A model generated the notes under the pieces. That model was not told where the DNA came from, made no database searches, and saw nothing but the letters and a program-made list of their open reading frames with translations. Both the position numbers and the translations under genes were made by a program. From Oscheius onirici (lineage: Eukaryota; Nematoda; Chromadorea; Rhabditida; Rhabditidae), in contig OW051471.1 of NCBI GenBank assembly GCA_932521025.1, forward strand, positions 9,548,001 to 9,612,000: a stretch of DNA of 64,000 bases. The letters are read 5' to 3'. This document shows, in pieces, positions 12,480 through 23,617 of the stretch (positions within the stretch are counted from its first letter, which is position 1; every line of letters begins with the position of its first letter).

Positions 12480-12856
12480 GGCTACTGATTCAATACGACC
12501 GGAGATCTCTCCTCTCTCTCTCTATTTGCATTCATTATTGTCGCTCCATCTGGGATGCCGAAGAGAAAACATGATTTCCATCAAAAGCGATCAGAGATCA
12601 ACGCTCTCTGCCCCCTTCTGTCTCACCCACAAAATGTGTTTTCTCCTCCATTGGGACTAAACAAACTCTCTCTCTCTCTATCTGGCTCTCTGAGCGCTGA
12701 ACACATATGCTGCCAACTTTCTCTGTTTTTAGCGAAATGGTTACTCTGACCTGGGTGACTAATCAGATCAGAGAGCGCGTGGTCCTGATCAGTACATCCT
12801 GTTCCACACTCTTTTCTCTCTCCTGTACCCTCTCTTATGTTCCAGTCTTTCAGTAG
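12480..12856 (+). promoter_or_regulatory. Pyrimidine-rich upstream region and trans-splice acceptor of the NHR gene
   Basis: Runs of CTCTCT occur at about 12509-12522 and 12666-12682. CTTTCAG ends at about 12853, four bases before the ATG at 12857. A TTTCAG placed immediately before a start codon is the usual form of a nematode spliced-leader acceptor, and it supports the chosen start. Confidence 0.5.
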
Positions 12857-14387
12857 ATGGTCTCATCCATGCTCTTGCCCTTCCCCTTGCCACATACTAC
12901 ATCGCCACGGCCTCTGCGCTGCTCTGAACTGTGCGCCGTCTGTGGAGATCAGTCGACTGGTTATCATTATGAAGTTTGTTGTTTTTCTGTTTTATCAATA
13001 ACCGTGGTTTTTGAGGTTCCGAGCTGCAACGGCTGCAAAACATTTTTCCGGAGAACAATAGTCTCGGATCGGGTATTCAAATGTCACAAGGACGGGAATT
13101 GCGTCTTCAATAAAGGTATGTTGGTCACTCAAACATTCTAGATAGTCGACACATGTTTCTTTTTAAGTTCTGTCATTCGAAAAAATGCAAAAACTGTTCA
13201 GCGAACACCCTAAACATTCCATTGTAGCACTGTTGAAAGGGATTATGCAAAAATTCTGGTTCTTTTGACGTGGGTGACTCAAAATTCGGTGAATCAGCCC
13301 GCGTGTTTCTCTCTCCCTAGCCTACACAAGATCAAACATTGGCACACCCAACCTACGAGTTTTGAAATTTTTTGAAATGACGTGTTACAGATGTCCGATG
13401 TGCTTGTCGCAGCTGTCGCTTCAAGAAATGTCTACAGGTCGGGATGAATCCGAAAGCCATTCAGTCGTCAAGGACTGGAATCCAGTCTTCCTCCTCTTCG
13501 GCGCCGACGTCTTCGAGCAGTGCTTCGAAGGAAGCTTCCCCGTCAACCACGCCTGAACCGGCTGTATTCAGGAAGCGCGGTTTCGATGTATGTTCTCTTC
13601 TGGACATGGTAGCCACTTCCTCGACCACTCCTCTTCCTGAGGTCCCTTTCATCTCCACGCTCAGCAATGTCGAGCTGACTACCCGTCTGGCGGAACTATT
13701 GACTCTCGAGGAGAAGGTAGAAGCCCTCCGAATGAGTACAATCGACCCACCGAGCATTCTGCTCGATGTTCTGACGCGACCTTCTGCTCTTTCCGATTTG
13801 CCGAAGATCAATGCTCCCTTCGTCACTCCGATCATCGATGTTGATCGAGAGGTCTTTGCTCTCCTCGAGTATGCCAAGGCCTTCAGCTGGTTCTGTCATC
13901 TCAACTTCTCGGACAAATTTTCGCTTCTCTGTGAGAGGACAGCAGCCCTTTTGGTCCTTCGACTGGCCTGGCATCGTGCCGGAACAGCCTTCCAGGACCA
14001 GCTGAGCGTCTTGCTGGCCCCGCTGGTCGAGTCCATTCGGCAACTGAACATGGATCAGGCTTCTCTCTGTCTTCTCAGTGCTCTCCTCCTCTCCGAGAAC
14101 TGCAGTTTTGCTCTGACGAGTGGCGCCAAGGAAGTTCTCTCAAAAGAGAAGGAAATGAACTCAAAGTGCCTGGCCTCCTATTTATTCCAAAAGTAAGTTT
14201 TTAAAACAAGACAATACAAAAAAATAATTTTAGACACGGTGTGACGGGTGCTGCCAAAGTTGCCCAGCATTTTTCACTGCTCTGGACCTCTTTGAAGATT
14301 GCGGAAAAGCTGAAGGAGCGCTTGAAAACCACACAGACGGAGCACAGTTTGTGCCGACAGCTTGTCGACCATGCGGGTTCATACTAA
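12857..14387 (+). CDS. Nuclear hormone receptor (NHR family)
   Basis: Four exons (12857-12973, 13016-13115, 13391-14192, 14234-14387) give about 390 aa. The DNA-binding domain has two C4 zinc fingers: [28 protein letters not shown] (P-box CNGCK), CHKDGNC and [15 protein letters not shown]. Intron 1 is 42 nt, interrupts the first finger and ends TTTTTGAG. It is a multiple of three and would leave a 14-residue insert if retained. A Ser/Thr/Pro-rich hinge follows (about residues 95-125). The ligand-binding domain contains [16 protein letters not shown], the helix 3-5 signature of NHR ligand domains. It is predicted to be a nuclear DNA-binding regulator; ligand and targets are unknown. Confidence 0.92.
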
Positions 14388-15508
14388 TTGAAAATCTTTG
14401 ATGCCATACCTAAAATGTAGACATAAATATTTACTTTTCTGTTTTCTCTGACCATTCGATTCCTGAACAAGCTTTTCTTTTTTTGATTAAACAAAGTTTT
14501 CATAACAGCTTTCTGGACAAAACGGAGTAATTTGTAATTTCACTGTTTCACAATTTTTGAATTCTGAAAGAATCTCTCACTGTCAAGCAATAGAAAGACA
14601 TCATTTCATTTTCAACCTGCTGGCTAAGTTTTGTTCAATCAGAGTGTATTTTTTGTTACTCGATCACAAAGAGACCAAATTTTGGTGTGTCCTTTACCCA
14701 GGGACCAAAATAACTTTAAACGTTAACCTGTCTTTGATTGACAACTCATAATCACGTTTTTGGTCATCCGGTCTCAAAATCATTTTTCATAAGAAGTGAT
14801 GATCCCGTGGACAATGAAGCTCCCTTGCTTACCTTCTTCTTATAATAGTGTTGGCTAAGCCAACAGACAACACTCTTATCTGTTATTTAGAAAAAAAGAC
14901 TCATTGAAACCTTCGAGATCACGATGAAATTATTCCCTATAGCATGATCACGGTTCAGTTTTGATCACGTTCATATATGTACCGATCATTTGGATCTCAT
15001 GCACTTGAGAGAGAGGACAAGGAAGTGATTGGTCGCTGGAGCAGATTACCATCTAGCCGCTGAACGTTTAAGGTTCTCAGCGATGATACGAGAAGGAGGT
15101 CACCTTAAACCGACTTTTTGAAATGATCACATTACGGGGATCACTGTTCGAGAGACAAGTCCTCTGTGTTTGCAGGTCTTTGACTCTTTGTCTGTTGCAC
15201 AGACTGTGTTTACTGCCCTCTTCGTACAGTGCAGATGATCCTATTTTCAGAAGTACTCAAAATGATCAAAATGTAAACAGATTTTATTTGTTCGGCGATT
15301 TTCACGGCTATGCTGCTTCGGAAACTCGAGTTTTTCTTTAACTTTTGCCAAATATGTAGCCTGAATACTTGGTCGAGTTTTACCTGGACTGAAAATTAGA
15401 AAGTGGTTCAACGTGGTTTTGACCACGCAGACATGTTAATCAACCAGCACTTTTAAAAGACTGTGTATCCCTGGAAATCAATGAACAGCAAGCGACAAAT
15501 ATAACACT
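14388..15508. other. Intergenic, nothing recognised
   Basis: There is no supported coding exon, RNA gene or repeat between the NHR stop and the stop of the minus-strand receptor at 15509. The two genes are convergent. Confidence 0.45.
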
Positions 15509-17137
15509 TTATCCTGGTCTCGTAATCGTATAGCAATCTGCAACCCGTTGATGAAGTTTGTGATGACAGCGACCCAGAATTCTTGACAGGATTGCTCGAG
15601 CTGCTCTTCTATAGTCGGGAACCAGAATGATGATCATCAAAGGATCGATAAGTTGAGCCAGCGGCATCAGAACAGTGTAGAACATTGACAGATCCGGGGC
15701 ATTGATTCGGCAAAAGGCTATTATATAGCTGCTGACAGCGGGAATGTAGACAAGAGTCACTGGGACCAGGGTCTGGAAATGTTGATATTGAGAAGATCTT
15801 GTTTAGTTAAAACCTGAATGACTAGAAGGACGAAGAGTTTCTGCTGTGTATTTCCTGATTTTCTGCTTTCAGTACAGCCGTACTTGACGTATCGCAAAGC
15901 GACGAGAATGCGGAAGAGGCAGAAAATAATGATGATCATGGAGGAACCGATTACTGTGACCCGGAGAAGGAAGATGAGGAAGAAACTCAGAACTAACGAA
16001 CCGTTTTTCTGGAATTATCTGTTTACCAGGAGACAGGGAAAATGATTCACAAAACTCTATTCAAGTTTTCACGATTTGTCAATTCGTTCCACAGGGATAC
16101 AAAGCAAGCAAAAACTCACAAAGGCGATCCCAGCAATGTAGGATACTTCCTTGATCTCCAGTCGTGTGTTGTTGTAGACGCTGCCAGCGAAAATTTGATT
16201 CAGTTCCTCGCTCGGCTGTAGATAGATGACCGTAAGACCTGTCCAGACCAACGCGACAAAGCCGCTAACAAAAATAACGAAAGCCAGTCTTTTCCACTCT
16301 TTGAACCATATTAACTTGTCTCGGCTGAAAATATATTTAGTTGATACTTAAAGATTCTTTTTACCTGCAAATGCTAAAGTAGCGATAGATGAAGGATAGA
16401 GTTATGGTTAAAAGTTCTGCCACGTAGCAGAAACAGTAGAAGACGACAATCCACCAGCCGACATTTTGAGGGACATTGACAGAGGAGGCGTAGAGAATCC
16501 AGCCGTACTCACTCGGACCGAAAATCTAAAACAACTTGGTCGTAATTTAATTGTTTGTCGTCCATTTCAATTTAGCACTCAATCATTTTATGCTAAGTTA
16601 TGGTTTGTTAAAAAAAGAGAGCTCGACCGTAACCCATTTGTTTCCGCGCGAGACCCATATAACATGAAAACATAGGATAATCGGCCAAGTTTTCTGGTGT
16701 TATTCCGGTCTCGCAGCGAACTAAATGGGTTACGGTCGAGCTCTCTTTTTTTGGACAAACCATAATTGTACGATATACCGCGAAAATTTGGCTGACCATC
16801 CAACGTTTGTTCTTTCGAATCGAGTGGGTTTCGTAATGAGAATATAGTGGGTTACAGTAAGACCTTCGTCATTTTTTTGAACCAACCAGGAAGGCTGGTG
16901 TTAAAACTTACAGGGAGTCCGATTATGATGATCAGAGAGAACAGTAAGCCTACTAAGGTGTAGGAAAGTAGGAGCCAACTGTAGGTTCCCAGTTCTCTAC
17001 TGGATCTGAACTTTCACCTTTTTTACAATTCAAAAAAAAACGAACCTGTACCATATCAAAGCTATCAGTATGAGATTTACGAAGATTGAGAAGAAGGCAA
17101 TAATCTTGGTGAGGACGAGGCATAAGGAGAAGAACAT
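15509..17137 (-). CDS. 7TM chemoreceptor, Str family
   Basis: Six exons (17046-17137, 16912-17005, 16365-16525, 16120-16324, 15814-16008, 15509-15772) give about 336 aa. TM1 is LTKIIAFFSIFVNLILIAL and TM3 ends SFIYRYFSIC, the conserved F-x-YRY of Str receptors. The TM5-TM6 loop has SRKSGNTQQKLFVLLVIQ, the 'T..Q..l...L..Q' block. TM7 contains LIDPLMIIILVPDYRRA, the family's P/D-P-l...YR motif. The start at 17137 was preferred over an in-frame start at 17224 because Str proteins begin just before TM1. Intron 2 (386 nt) is inflated by a palindromic MITE. Confidence 0.85.
16598..16765. mobile_element. Palindromic MITE in a receptor intron
   Basis: The arms are inverted copies of TTATGGTTTGT, a run of A, GAGAGCTCGACCGTAACCC and ATTT, meeting in a short centre, so the 168-bp unit is nearly a complete hairpin. 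The flanks do not show a clear target duplication. It lies entirely within intron 2 of the Str receptor and disrupts no exon. A weak partial match (GTGGGTTACAGTAAGACC) follows at about 16845-16862. Confidence 0.75.
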
Positions 17138-18617
17138 ACTATAATTGACTGAGAGAGGTGTATATGAAAACAAGTGATGAATTCTGATTCCCTGGAGACC
17201 GAAAAAAGGATTTACTGTGAACACGTATAGGGAAAACAGAACAGTTTTTGGCTAGGTACAAAAGACTTTCTTTGGTAGTGATGTATTTCCAAATCGTAGT
17301 CAAAAAAGTTCAGTCTGGATCTGTCAGGCAAAAGACTTTCTGTCCTCTGGACGCCCTTCAGGGAGCTGGTTTTGTATTCCGCTCTAACGTTTTCTAGTTT
17401 GTACGTCAACAGTTAATGAATCAAACGATCTAAGCGGAACACCGTAAGATGAAACTTTTTTCCTATTCAAGTAACAGGAAGCAAAACCATTCCGAGAAAC
17501 AAAATTGATTTGAGTTCTAAATGAGAAGGGTTGTGAAAAGTTTGAACACTTTATGTAAACATACAAAGGCTCAAAATTTGACAAACATGTCTACAAATCT
17601 CTTTTCGAAGTTCAACAAAGCTTCAATGGTCTTGATTGCAGACTTTGAAAGAAATCTTGATTTATGATGCGAGACATTGAAATACTGATTTGTACTGATG
17701 AGAAACAAGAGTGATCTCTGCAATTTCCAGTTAAAAATATCAGCTAAGAACTTTTTTGAGGGTCTAATTTATCGTGAATTTTGTCACTAAGAGTCTCAAG
17801 CAGTTTTCTCCTTATGTAGCTTACACACATGTGTGAAAACTAAATTTTCAAGAGCATCGACATTTAATAAGAGAAAAACTTTAAAAGTTGAAGCAGATAG
17901 TCAGAGAAATAAAGTCACTGCAAAAGAAAAACATGGAATGACGCTTTGACCTGACCCCGGCTACTATTCTTACTGAGGATCAGGAGATTAAGAGGTTGGG
18001 AGGACCAAATGAATCTTTTCCGCATGAAAATGGATCAAATGGTTCACCATTAGGAGAAAAACAACAATTTTCACGTAACTTGCGATCAAGTGAATGTGAA
18101 TCAGTCGGCTGGGAAAACGTTCCTAGAACGGCTTGATTTTCTGCAGGAACTGTGAGCAGAGATATTTGATGCTTGGCCTCGAAAGATCAAAGAAAAGTCT
18201 CAAAGTTTTTTTCTAGATGTTTTTTATCAAACACTGAAAACTCAAAAAACTCAACCTTAAAAATGAAGATCAAAACGTGGGATAAGTGGGATTTAAGCCT
18301 AGTTACTCTTTAACAACAAGCCTGTTTTATATTACTTTCCACGAAGACGGTGAGGGGGAAATAACAATGACTAACTGCTATTTCATCATTCCGGTATAGA
18401 AAGTAACGCAGTACATGAGATATGTACTCTTTCCCTGTGCAAGAAAAAGATGATTGTGTGTTTGAATGTCTTCTTCACAAGAGAACATAATTTGTCAGGC
18501 GAATGAGAGAGCATCGGACAGCCCAACGGAAATTGATATTTCTGTTTCTCTCCCAGGGTTTCATCAGACGCAAAATGATACAAATACTTATTAATAGTAT
18601 GATATAGAACGGAGATA
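17138..18617. other. Intergenic, nothing recognised
   Basis: AT-rich sequence with no supported exons. It separates the 5' end of the Str receptor from the 3' end of the small secreted protein gene. Confidence 0.45.
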
Positions 18618-19699
18618 TTACTTCTTGCCCAGGAGACCAATGGTGGCACCGGCTAGAGCTCCTCGAAGTGCACTTCTGACCGGACTGAAATCGAAAATAG
18701 AGTAAACGGTACGAGTAATTTTACTTGTAGGGACGGTAGAAACCGTATCCTCCGTACGGGTAGGCGGGATAACCATACGAGGGGTAAGTATAGGCTGGAT
18801 AGGTGTAATAGCTCGGATAATACATTGGCGCAGGAGCATAATAGGCTGGAGCAGAGTAGTAGCCTGAAAAAAAAAACTTTTGAACGCCACGTCAGTTTGC
18901 TTGATGACGAATTTTTGTTGATCAGACTCTATTTTGAATGTTGTGACTTTCATTTTTCCCCTGTTTCTCCGTTTCTCAGGTGCTGCCATGTCACGGTTTC
19001 AGCATGTCATTGTCATCCCGACTGTCTCAAACTCTGTGAGCTTGAACTCATAATTACTTTGTTAATACTTGCCCCGGATTACTTGCCACAATTGGCTCGC
19101 CTTGTCCAATAGTGTTAGATCGTGTGCGAATTCTCAGCTTTCATGTGCATGTTAATCACGACAAAGGTGACATCTCAGAAAAGTGACAGAGATTCTCGGC
19201 AAATGTGACATCGCAATGAGAAATTTTCTGCCGGCATTGGAGGTAAAGAAAACATCCTGACTGGTCCGGCCGCTGCCAACAACACCATCGTTCTTTGTCG
19301 CAAGGCCAAGCCCGGATAAGTTCGCTTAGATGGTCGGTGATCCGGTAAAACGCATTAATGATGCGACCATAGCCCTGTGTAATACTAGTTCTTTCACCTA
19401 AGTTTTGGTGGAACCTCCTATTCTTTTCATCTAGTCGTTTTTCGCATCTTGATTGTTAGTTTATGTTCGTTGCTATGTTTGAAAATCGGTTCAACTGTAT
19501 TCAACAGATCAAAGGTAATTAGGAAGAGTCTTCACGAGAGCTATAGAAGTCAAAGAAACGCATTAGTCACAGAGTGTTTTCTACAAGAGTATTGCTCTCG
19601 CTGGTCATTGTTTTTCAGTGTGTCTTACTCACCTGGATAGAAGTACTGGCTCTGTACAAGTCCACAAAGAACCACAAGTAGTGCTGTGATGAACCGCAT
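18618..19699 (-). CDS. Small secreted Tyr/Pro/Gly-rich protein
   Basis: Three exons (19633-19699, 18725-18863, 18618-18684) join in phase to about 90 aa. Exon 1 is a signal peptide (MRFITALLVVLCGLVQS). The middle is a low-complexity Tyr-Pro-Ala region with repeats such as YPAY, YPSY and YYAPAP, then PYGGYGFYRPY. The C-terminus is a short Ala/Gly segment ending GATIGLLGKK. Compositionally it resembles nematode secreted YGGYG-type peptides and extracellular-matrix proteins, but I cannot assign a function. Intron 1 is about 770 nt and appears empty; it could hold regulatory sequence. Confidence 0.7.
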
Positions 19700-20078
19700 C
19701 AATCCAAATTGATCAGAAGCATTCGTCACTCTTCTCTTCTATTTGTAGGCCCGAGAAAGAAGTTCAATGAGCCGAGCCATTGAAAACAGATCGCCAATAA
19801 TGGTTTGTTTGGCGAGAAGGCGCCAGAAGGTTAGCGAAGGCTACAAGGTCATCAGTCATAATCCTAAAATGGAGCTGAAATTTTTAGAACTCGAGTAGTT
19901 CTGAACCGGTTCTCCTGTTGTTGTAGTCTACATTCCTGGCAAAACAGCCGATGACATTTTAGCTCCTAAGTCAAAGAAAAGATGGAAAGATGAGATTGGG
20001 AGGCTACAAGTTCCAAACTGGTACGGGGGAAGCTTGAACCGCTTATCGAATTGAGATCTTATTGGTTGTCGTTCCGGG
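19700..20078. other. Shared upstream region of two divergent genes
   Basis: About 380 bp lie between the minus-strand secreted protein and the TATA box of the plus-strand collagen. No coding signal is visible. Confidence 0.4.
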
Positions 20079-20086
20079 TATATAAA
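20079..20086 (+). promoter_or_regulatory. TATA box of cuticle collagen gene
   Basis: TATATAAA lies about 130 bp upstream of the collagen ATG. A CCCACAG site about 20 bp before the ATG is a plausible trans-splice acceptor. Nematode collagens commonly have TATA boxes. Confidence 0.6.
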
Positions 20087-20217
20087 GAGGCCAGATATGC
20101 TGAGAGAGAATAACACATCCTCTTCTTCCCTTGCTTTTTCTTTAAAAAAGTCAAAAAGCTTCTGTTTCAACATCTCAGTCTCTCTTTTCACTTCCCACAG
20201 AACTTTTACTCCAGGTA

Positions 20218-21222
20218 ATGGAGCTGGACAGCAAAATCCTGGCTTATCGGTTCGTCGCCTATTCGGCACTCACGTTCTCAGTAGTCGCAGTGGCTTCTAT
20301 TTGTGTCACTCTCCCAATGGTTCATAATTATGTGAACACGGCCAAGGGATCAATCCATAGAGACGTCAGTCATTGCAGGGTATTTTTTTGAAAATTTAAA
20401 AAAAAAAGTTGATTTAGGAAACTGCCAAAGACATCTGGCAGGGAGTGAATCTTATGGAGACGAAGATGAACAGGACAGCTCGTCAGGCTGGCTATGCCAC
20501 GACACAGTACGCTACTGGTGGTTCTGCTGCCGTTTCTAGCGGAAGCAATGCTCAAGCTGCTCCTTCTGGTTGTCAAGGTTGCTGTATGCCCGGACCAGCT
20601 GGACCAGCCGGTCGTCCCGGAAAGCCTGGAAGTCCTGGAAAGCCCGGAACTCATGGCGCTGCTGGTATGCCCGGAAAGGCTCCACATGCTCCTTGTGAGG
20701 CTCTTACTCCGCCTCCATGCAAGCCTTGTCCTGGTGGACCTCCCGGCCCACCTGGCCAAGTCGGACAGCCCGGACCAGCAGGAAGCAACGGTAATCCTGG
20801 AACTCCTTCCGGACCCGGAAGTCAAGGCCCGGCTGGACCTCCTGGACCCCCTGGAAGCAATGGAAAGGATGGTCAGCCTGGTCAAGCTGGGCAGCCTGGT
20901 GCTGCTGCTCAAGGTGCTCCCGAGTCTCCTGGTGCCCCTGGACCTGCTGGACCTGCCGGACCTCCGGGTAAGATTTTTTCGCTTTATTTTTACCCAAGTT
21001 TTAGGACCTGCTGGACCCGATGGAGAAGCTGGACAGCATCACGGTCCTGGACCAGCTGGAGTCGCCGGGTCTCGCGGTCCTCCTGGTCCCCCTGGGCCAC
21101 CTGGAAATCCTGGTCCCCCTGGACAATCAGGAAAAGGAGGACAGGATGGAGAGAAGGGAATCTGCCCGAAATACTGTGCTCTGGACGGTGGCATCTTCTT
21201 CGAAGACGGCTCTCGACGATAA
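20218..21222 (+). CDS. Cuticle collagen
   Basis: Three exons (20218-20379, 20418-20967, 21005-21222) give about 309 aa. The N-terminus has the nematode cuticle collagen membrane/signal segment ([20 protein letters not shown]) followed by [11 protein letters not shown]. An RTAR sequence at about residue 65 is a likely furin-type processing site. Gly-X-Y blocks are interrupted by the usual cysteine clusters, GCQGCCMPG and PPCKPCPG. The C-terminus [25 protein letters not shown] ending is conserved among cuticle collagens. It is predicted to trimerise and be secreted into cuticle by hypodermis. The gene is convergent with the astacin remnant, with 45 bp between stops. Confidence 0.95.
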
Positions 21223-21267
21223 ATTTAAAGACAAAGTTACTAGTAAAGTTATATTCTGCCTTCAAGC

Positions 21268-22920
21268 TCATCCAAATGAGTACGGCAACATACGGTACAT
21301 GAAAAAATTGTCTGTGTCATACTTTTCTGATCCGACAACAAGTACTGGCATTGGAGACGGGGTGTCAATATACATGGGGTCAGTGTCAGACGGGAAACAT
21401 TTCCTGGAAATGGGATTATATGAAAACATTTTTTGTCATTCTTACATTGGAGTATCAATTCGTCTGTCGTGTTTGTATTTAAATTCCACACCGTTTAAAC
21501 ACGTTCGGGTCTGACCATAGATGGGGAAAGTCTCGTTAAGATGCAGCTCGTTGTAGATGAACTTCATAAAGATAAAATTGCCGGCTGGATACTGAAATTG
21601 TGAGCTTGTTTTAGAAAATATAAACAACTGCAACTGGCAGTTACATTCGCCCTAATTTCAAGCAATTCTGACAACTAGCACCGACATATTGAAAAGAAAC
21701 TTTTTTAGCACGTCGGATAGTTTTTTGTTTTCTCTACACCGCAATTGGCAGAGAAATTCCCCATGTAACTACAGAGACCTAATCCAAGGAAGGTTTCCGT
21801 GAATTGTATAACAACACTCTAAAGCGTGTCTGTTGTTAGGCTCACCTCCAACCAATAAACGCAAATATCCCACGGTTTCCTGGCCGGAATGAAGATGTGT
21901 TCCACCTGCCAGTCATAAGTTGCATGTAGATGTCCTCCGCAGGCAATTGGCTGAGATACTCAGCTCAATTTTCAATCAAAGCTTACGCGCTGATCGCACA
22001 ATGCACCAACGTATCCAGAAGGACACATACATTCGTCGCATTTTTTCGAATTGGTGATTCCTCCATGCTGACACGCCGGTTGATTTTTACATCTGGCTAC
22101 AAGTTTTTCTCTCTCGAAAAGAATCTGGAATCTACCTGAACACGAATAATGCATGTTGACCATCTGCCAATCCAGGAAAGTTGTACACCCGTTGCGAGAT
22201 ATTTCTGGTAAGCAGGATTTTTTGTAACGATCGTGGGTTGAGAATTGTTGGAATAACTGAAATTTTTAGCCACAGTACGATAAAACTACTTACGCGTGAT
22301 CAGGATAGTGTAAAATGCTCAAGTAATCGTAAGGTCCGTAGTTGAGCGAGTCGGGAACTTTTCTGAACAGCCACTGGTTCGCTTCCTGTAAGTTTTCATG
22401 TCAATTTACTGCAACAAACAGACGTCAATCTTTTCCATGTGCACTGTAATGTAGTCGTCCCTATCCGATCGAATTTGCGTGTGTTGAAAGCCGAGCATGT
22501 GGAACGTCTCGTGAACATATTGTATATTCCAGATTATAGATAGGACATGTTTTGACAATGTTCAATGCATTCCCACTATCCATCATCCCGATGGTGTTAG
22601 AATAACCACAAGTGAGTGTCTTTACGTCAGAAACGGCAATATGGAAATGAAGTGCTTCATATTTTTCAAAGAGGGGTCTTCTAATAGTCGTTTTACGTAA
22701 GGTAGTCGATTCTCTACCGTAACTCGATGAACATCCATGCAATCTGGACGGAAACGAATACAGGTGTGTATCGTATTGTTTTCGCACAATTGTCTGTATC
22801 GTTGAATCTAAAGTCAGCAGAATTCAAAAAACTCTTTCAAAACTTACTTGCCATGTCGTCAAAACAGTAGGGAACTACTCCCATAGGCCATTTCACAGAA
22901 GTTGGTAGAGCTTGTCTTTT
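21268..22920 (-). pseudogene. Astacin metalloprotease (EGF-CUB type), frame disrupted
   Basis: The order of domains is astacin protease, EGF, CUB. Visible landmarks are KRQALPTSVKWP (zymogen junction), HTCIRFRPDC, the zinc motif HETFHMLGFQH followed by SDRDDY, YGPYDYLSILHYPDH (Met-turn region with Met replaced by Leu), then an EGF module with CKNQPACQHGG and CDECMCPSGYVGALC, and a CUB starting ACGGHLHATYDW. Three single-base frame breaks fall near 22780, 22510 and 22185, none repaired by plausible splice sites, while the EGF and CUB exons to the stop at 21268 remain intact. No signal-peptide exon was found. It is either a recent pseudogene or a nas-type gene with assembly indels. Confidence 0.7.
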
Positions 22921-23617
22921 CTAAAGCTTGAAGAGAAGATGTCGCTGTTCCATGAGGACTCTTATTCTGTCGGAATAGTAGGGGAGGTCCCCGAGAGAAA
23001 TATGAAAAATGACAGTCCATATCGCAAACAAACTATACATAGTTTACTGGTTTTCGGGCGGTTTTCTCTTTTATGATACGCTGCTCTTAGCATATTTAAC
23101 AGCATCATAGTGTTGACTTCCTGAAAGACTAAAAAGTAGTGAATTTCCGCGTTGAAATGCTCCAAGCTTGTTGAATTCTTTTGAGTTTTTCGGATTCCGT
23201 ACCTTCAGCAACCCAGATCATTCAACGTGCATCACTCGAAGACCCCTACTCTTCGGATGTGATCTCGGCCAGGTGAACCAACATGAAAAACCGAATCAAC
23301 GGTGTTTTTAACAGTTAAAGAGCAGACGGTTTCGCTGATTTGGAAGAAAGCAAATGGTTCTATTTTTCCTCAACTGCCCTCGGTTTTGCACCACACATTC
23401 ACAAGAGATTAGGGGTGCCAGGATTCGTGTTCGAAATCTAGTTGATTATTGAATTAGGATGCTATGGGGTTTCTAGTCTTCGAAAGTGAGTGACTTCACT
23501 TGTGTCGTGTAGTTTGACAAAAGAGACACTGTAAACGCGTGACAAAGGTTCGACAAAGTTAAGCGAAAATGTGAAAAACAAAGGGAATTAGTTTACGCAG
23601 ATTCTGAATTCTCTCTG
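22921..23617. other. Intergenic, nothing recognised
   Basis: This stretch would have to contain the missing 5' exon of the astacin gene if that gene is functional. I could not identify a signal-peptide exon. Confidence 0.4.

Noticed and set aside
13461..14043. Minus-strand open frames of 115-138 aa opposite the NHR exon
   Set aside because: They are antisense shadows of the NHR ligand-domain exon and show no motifs.
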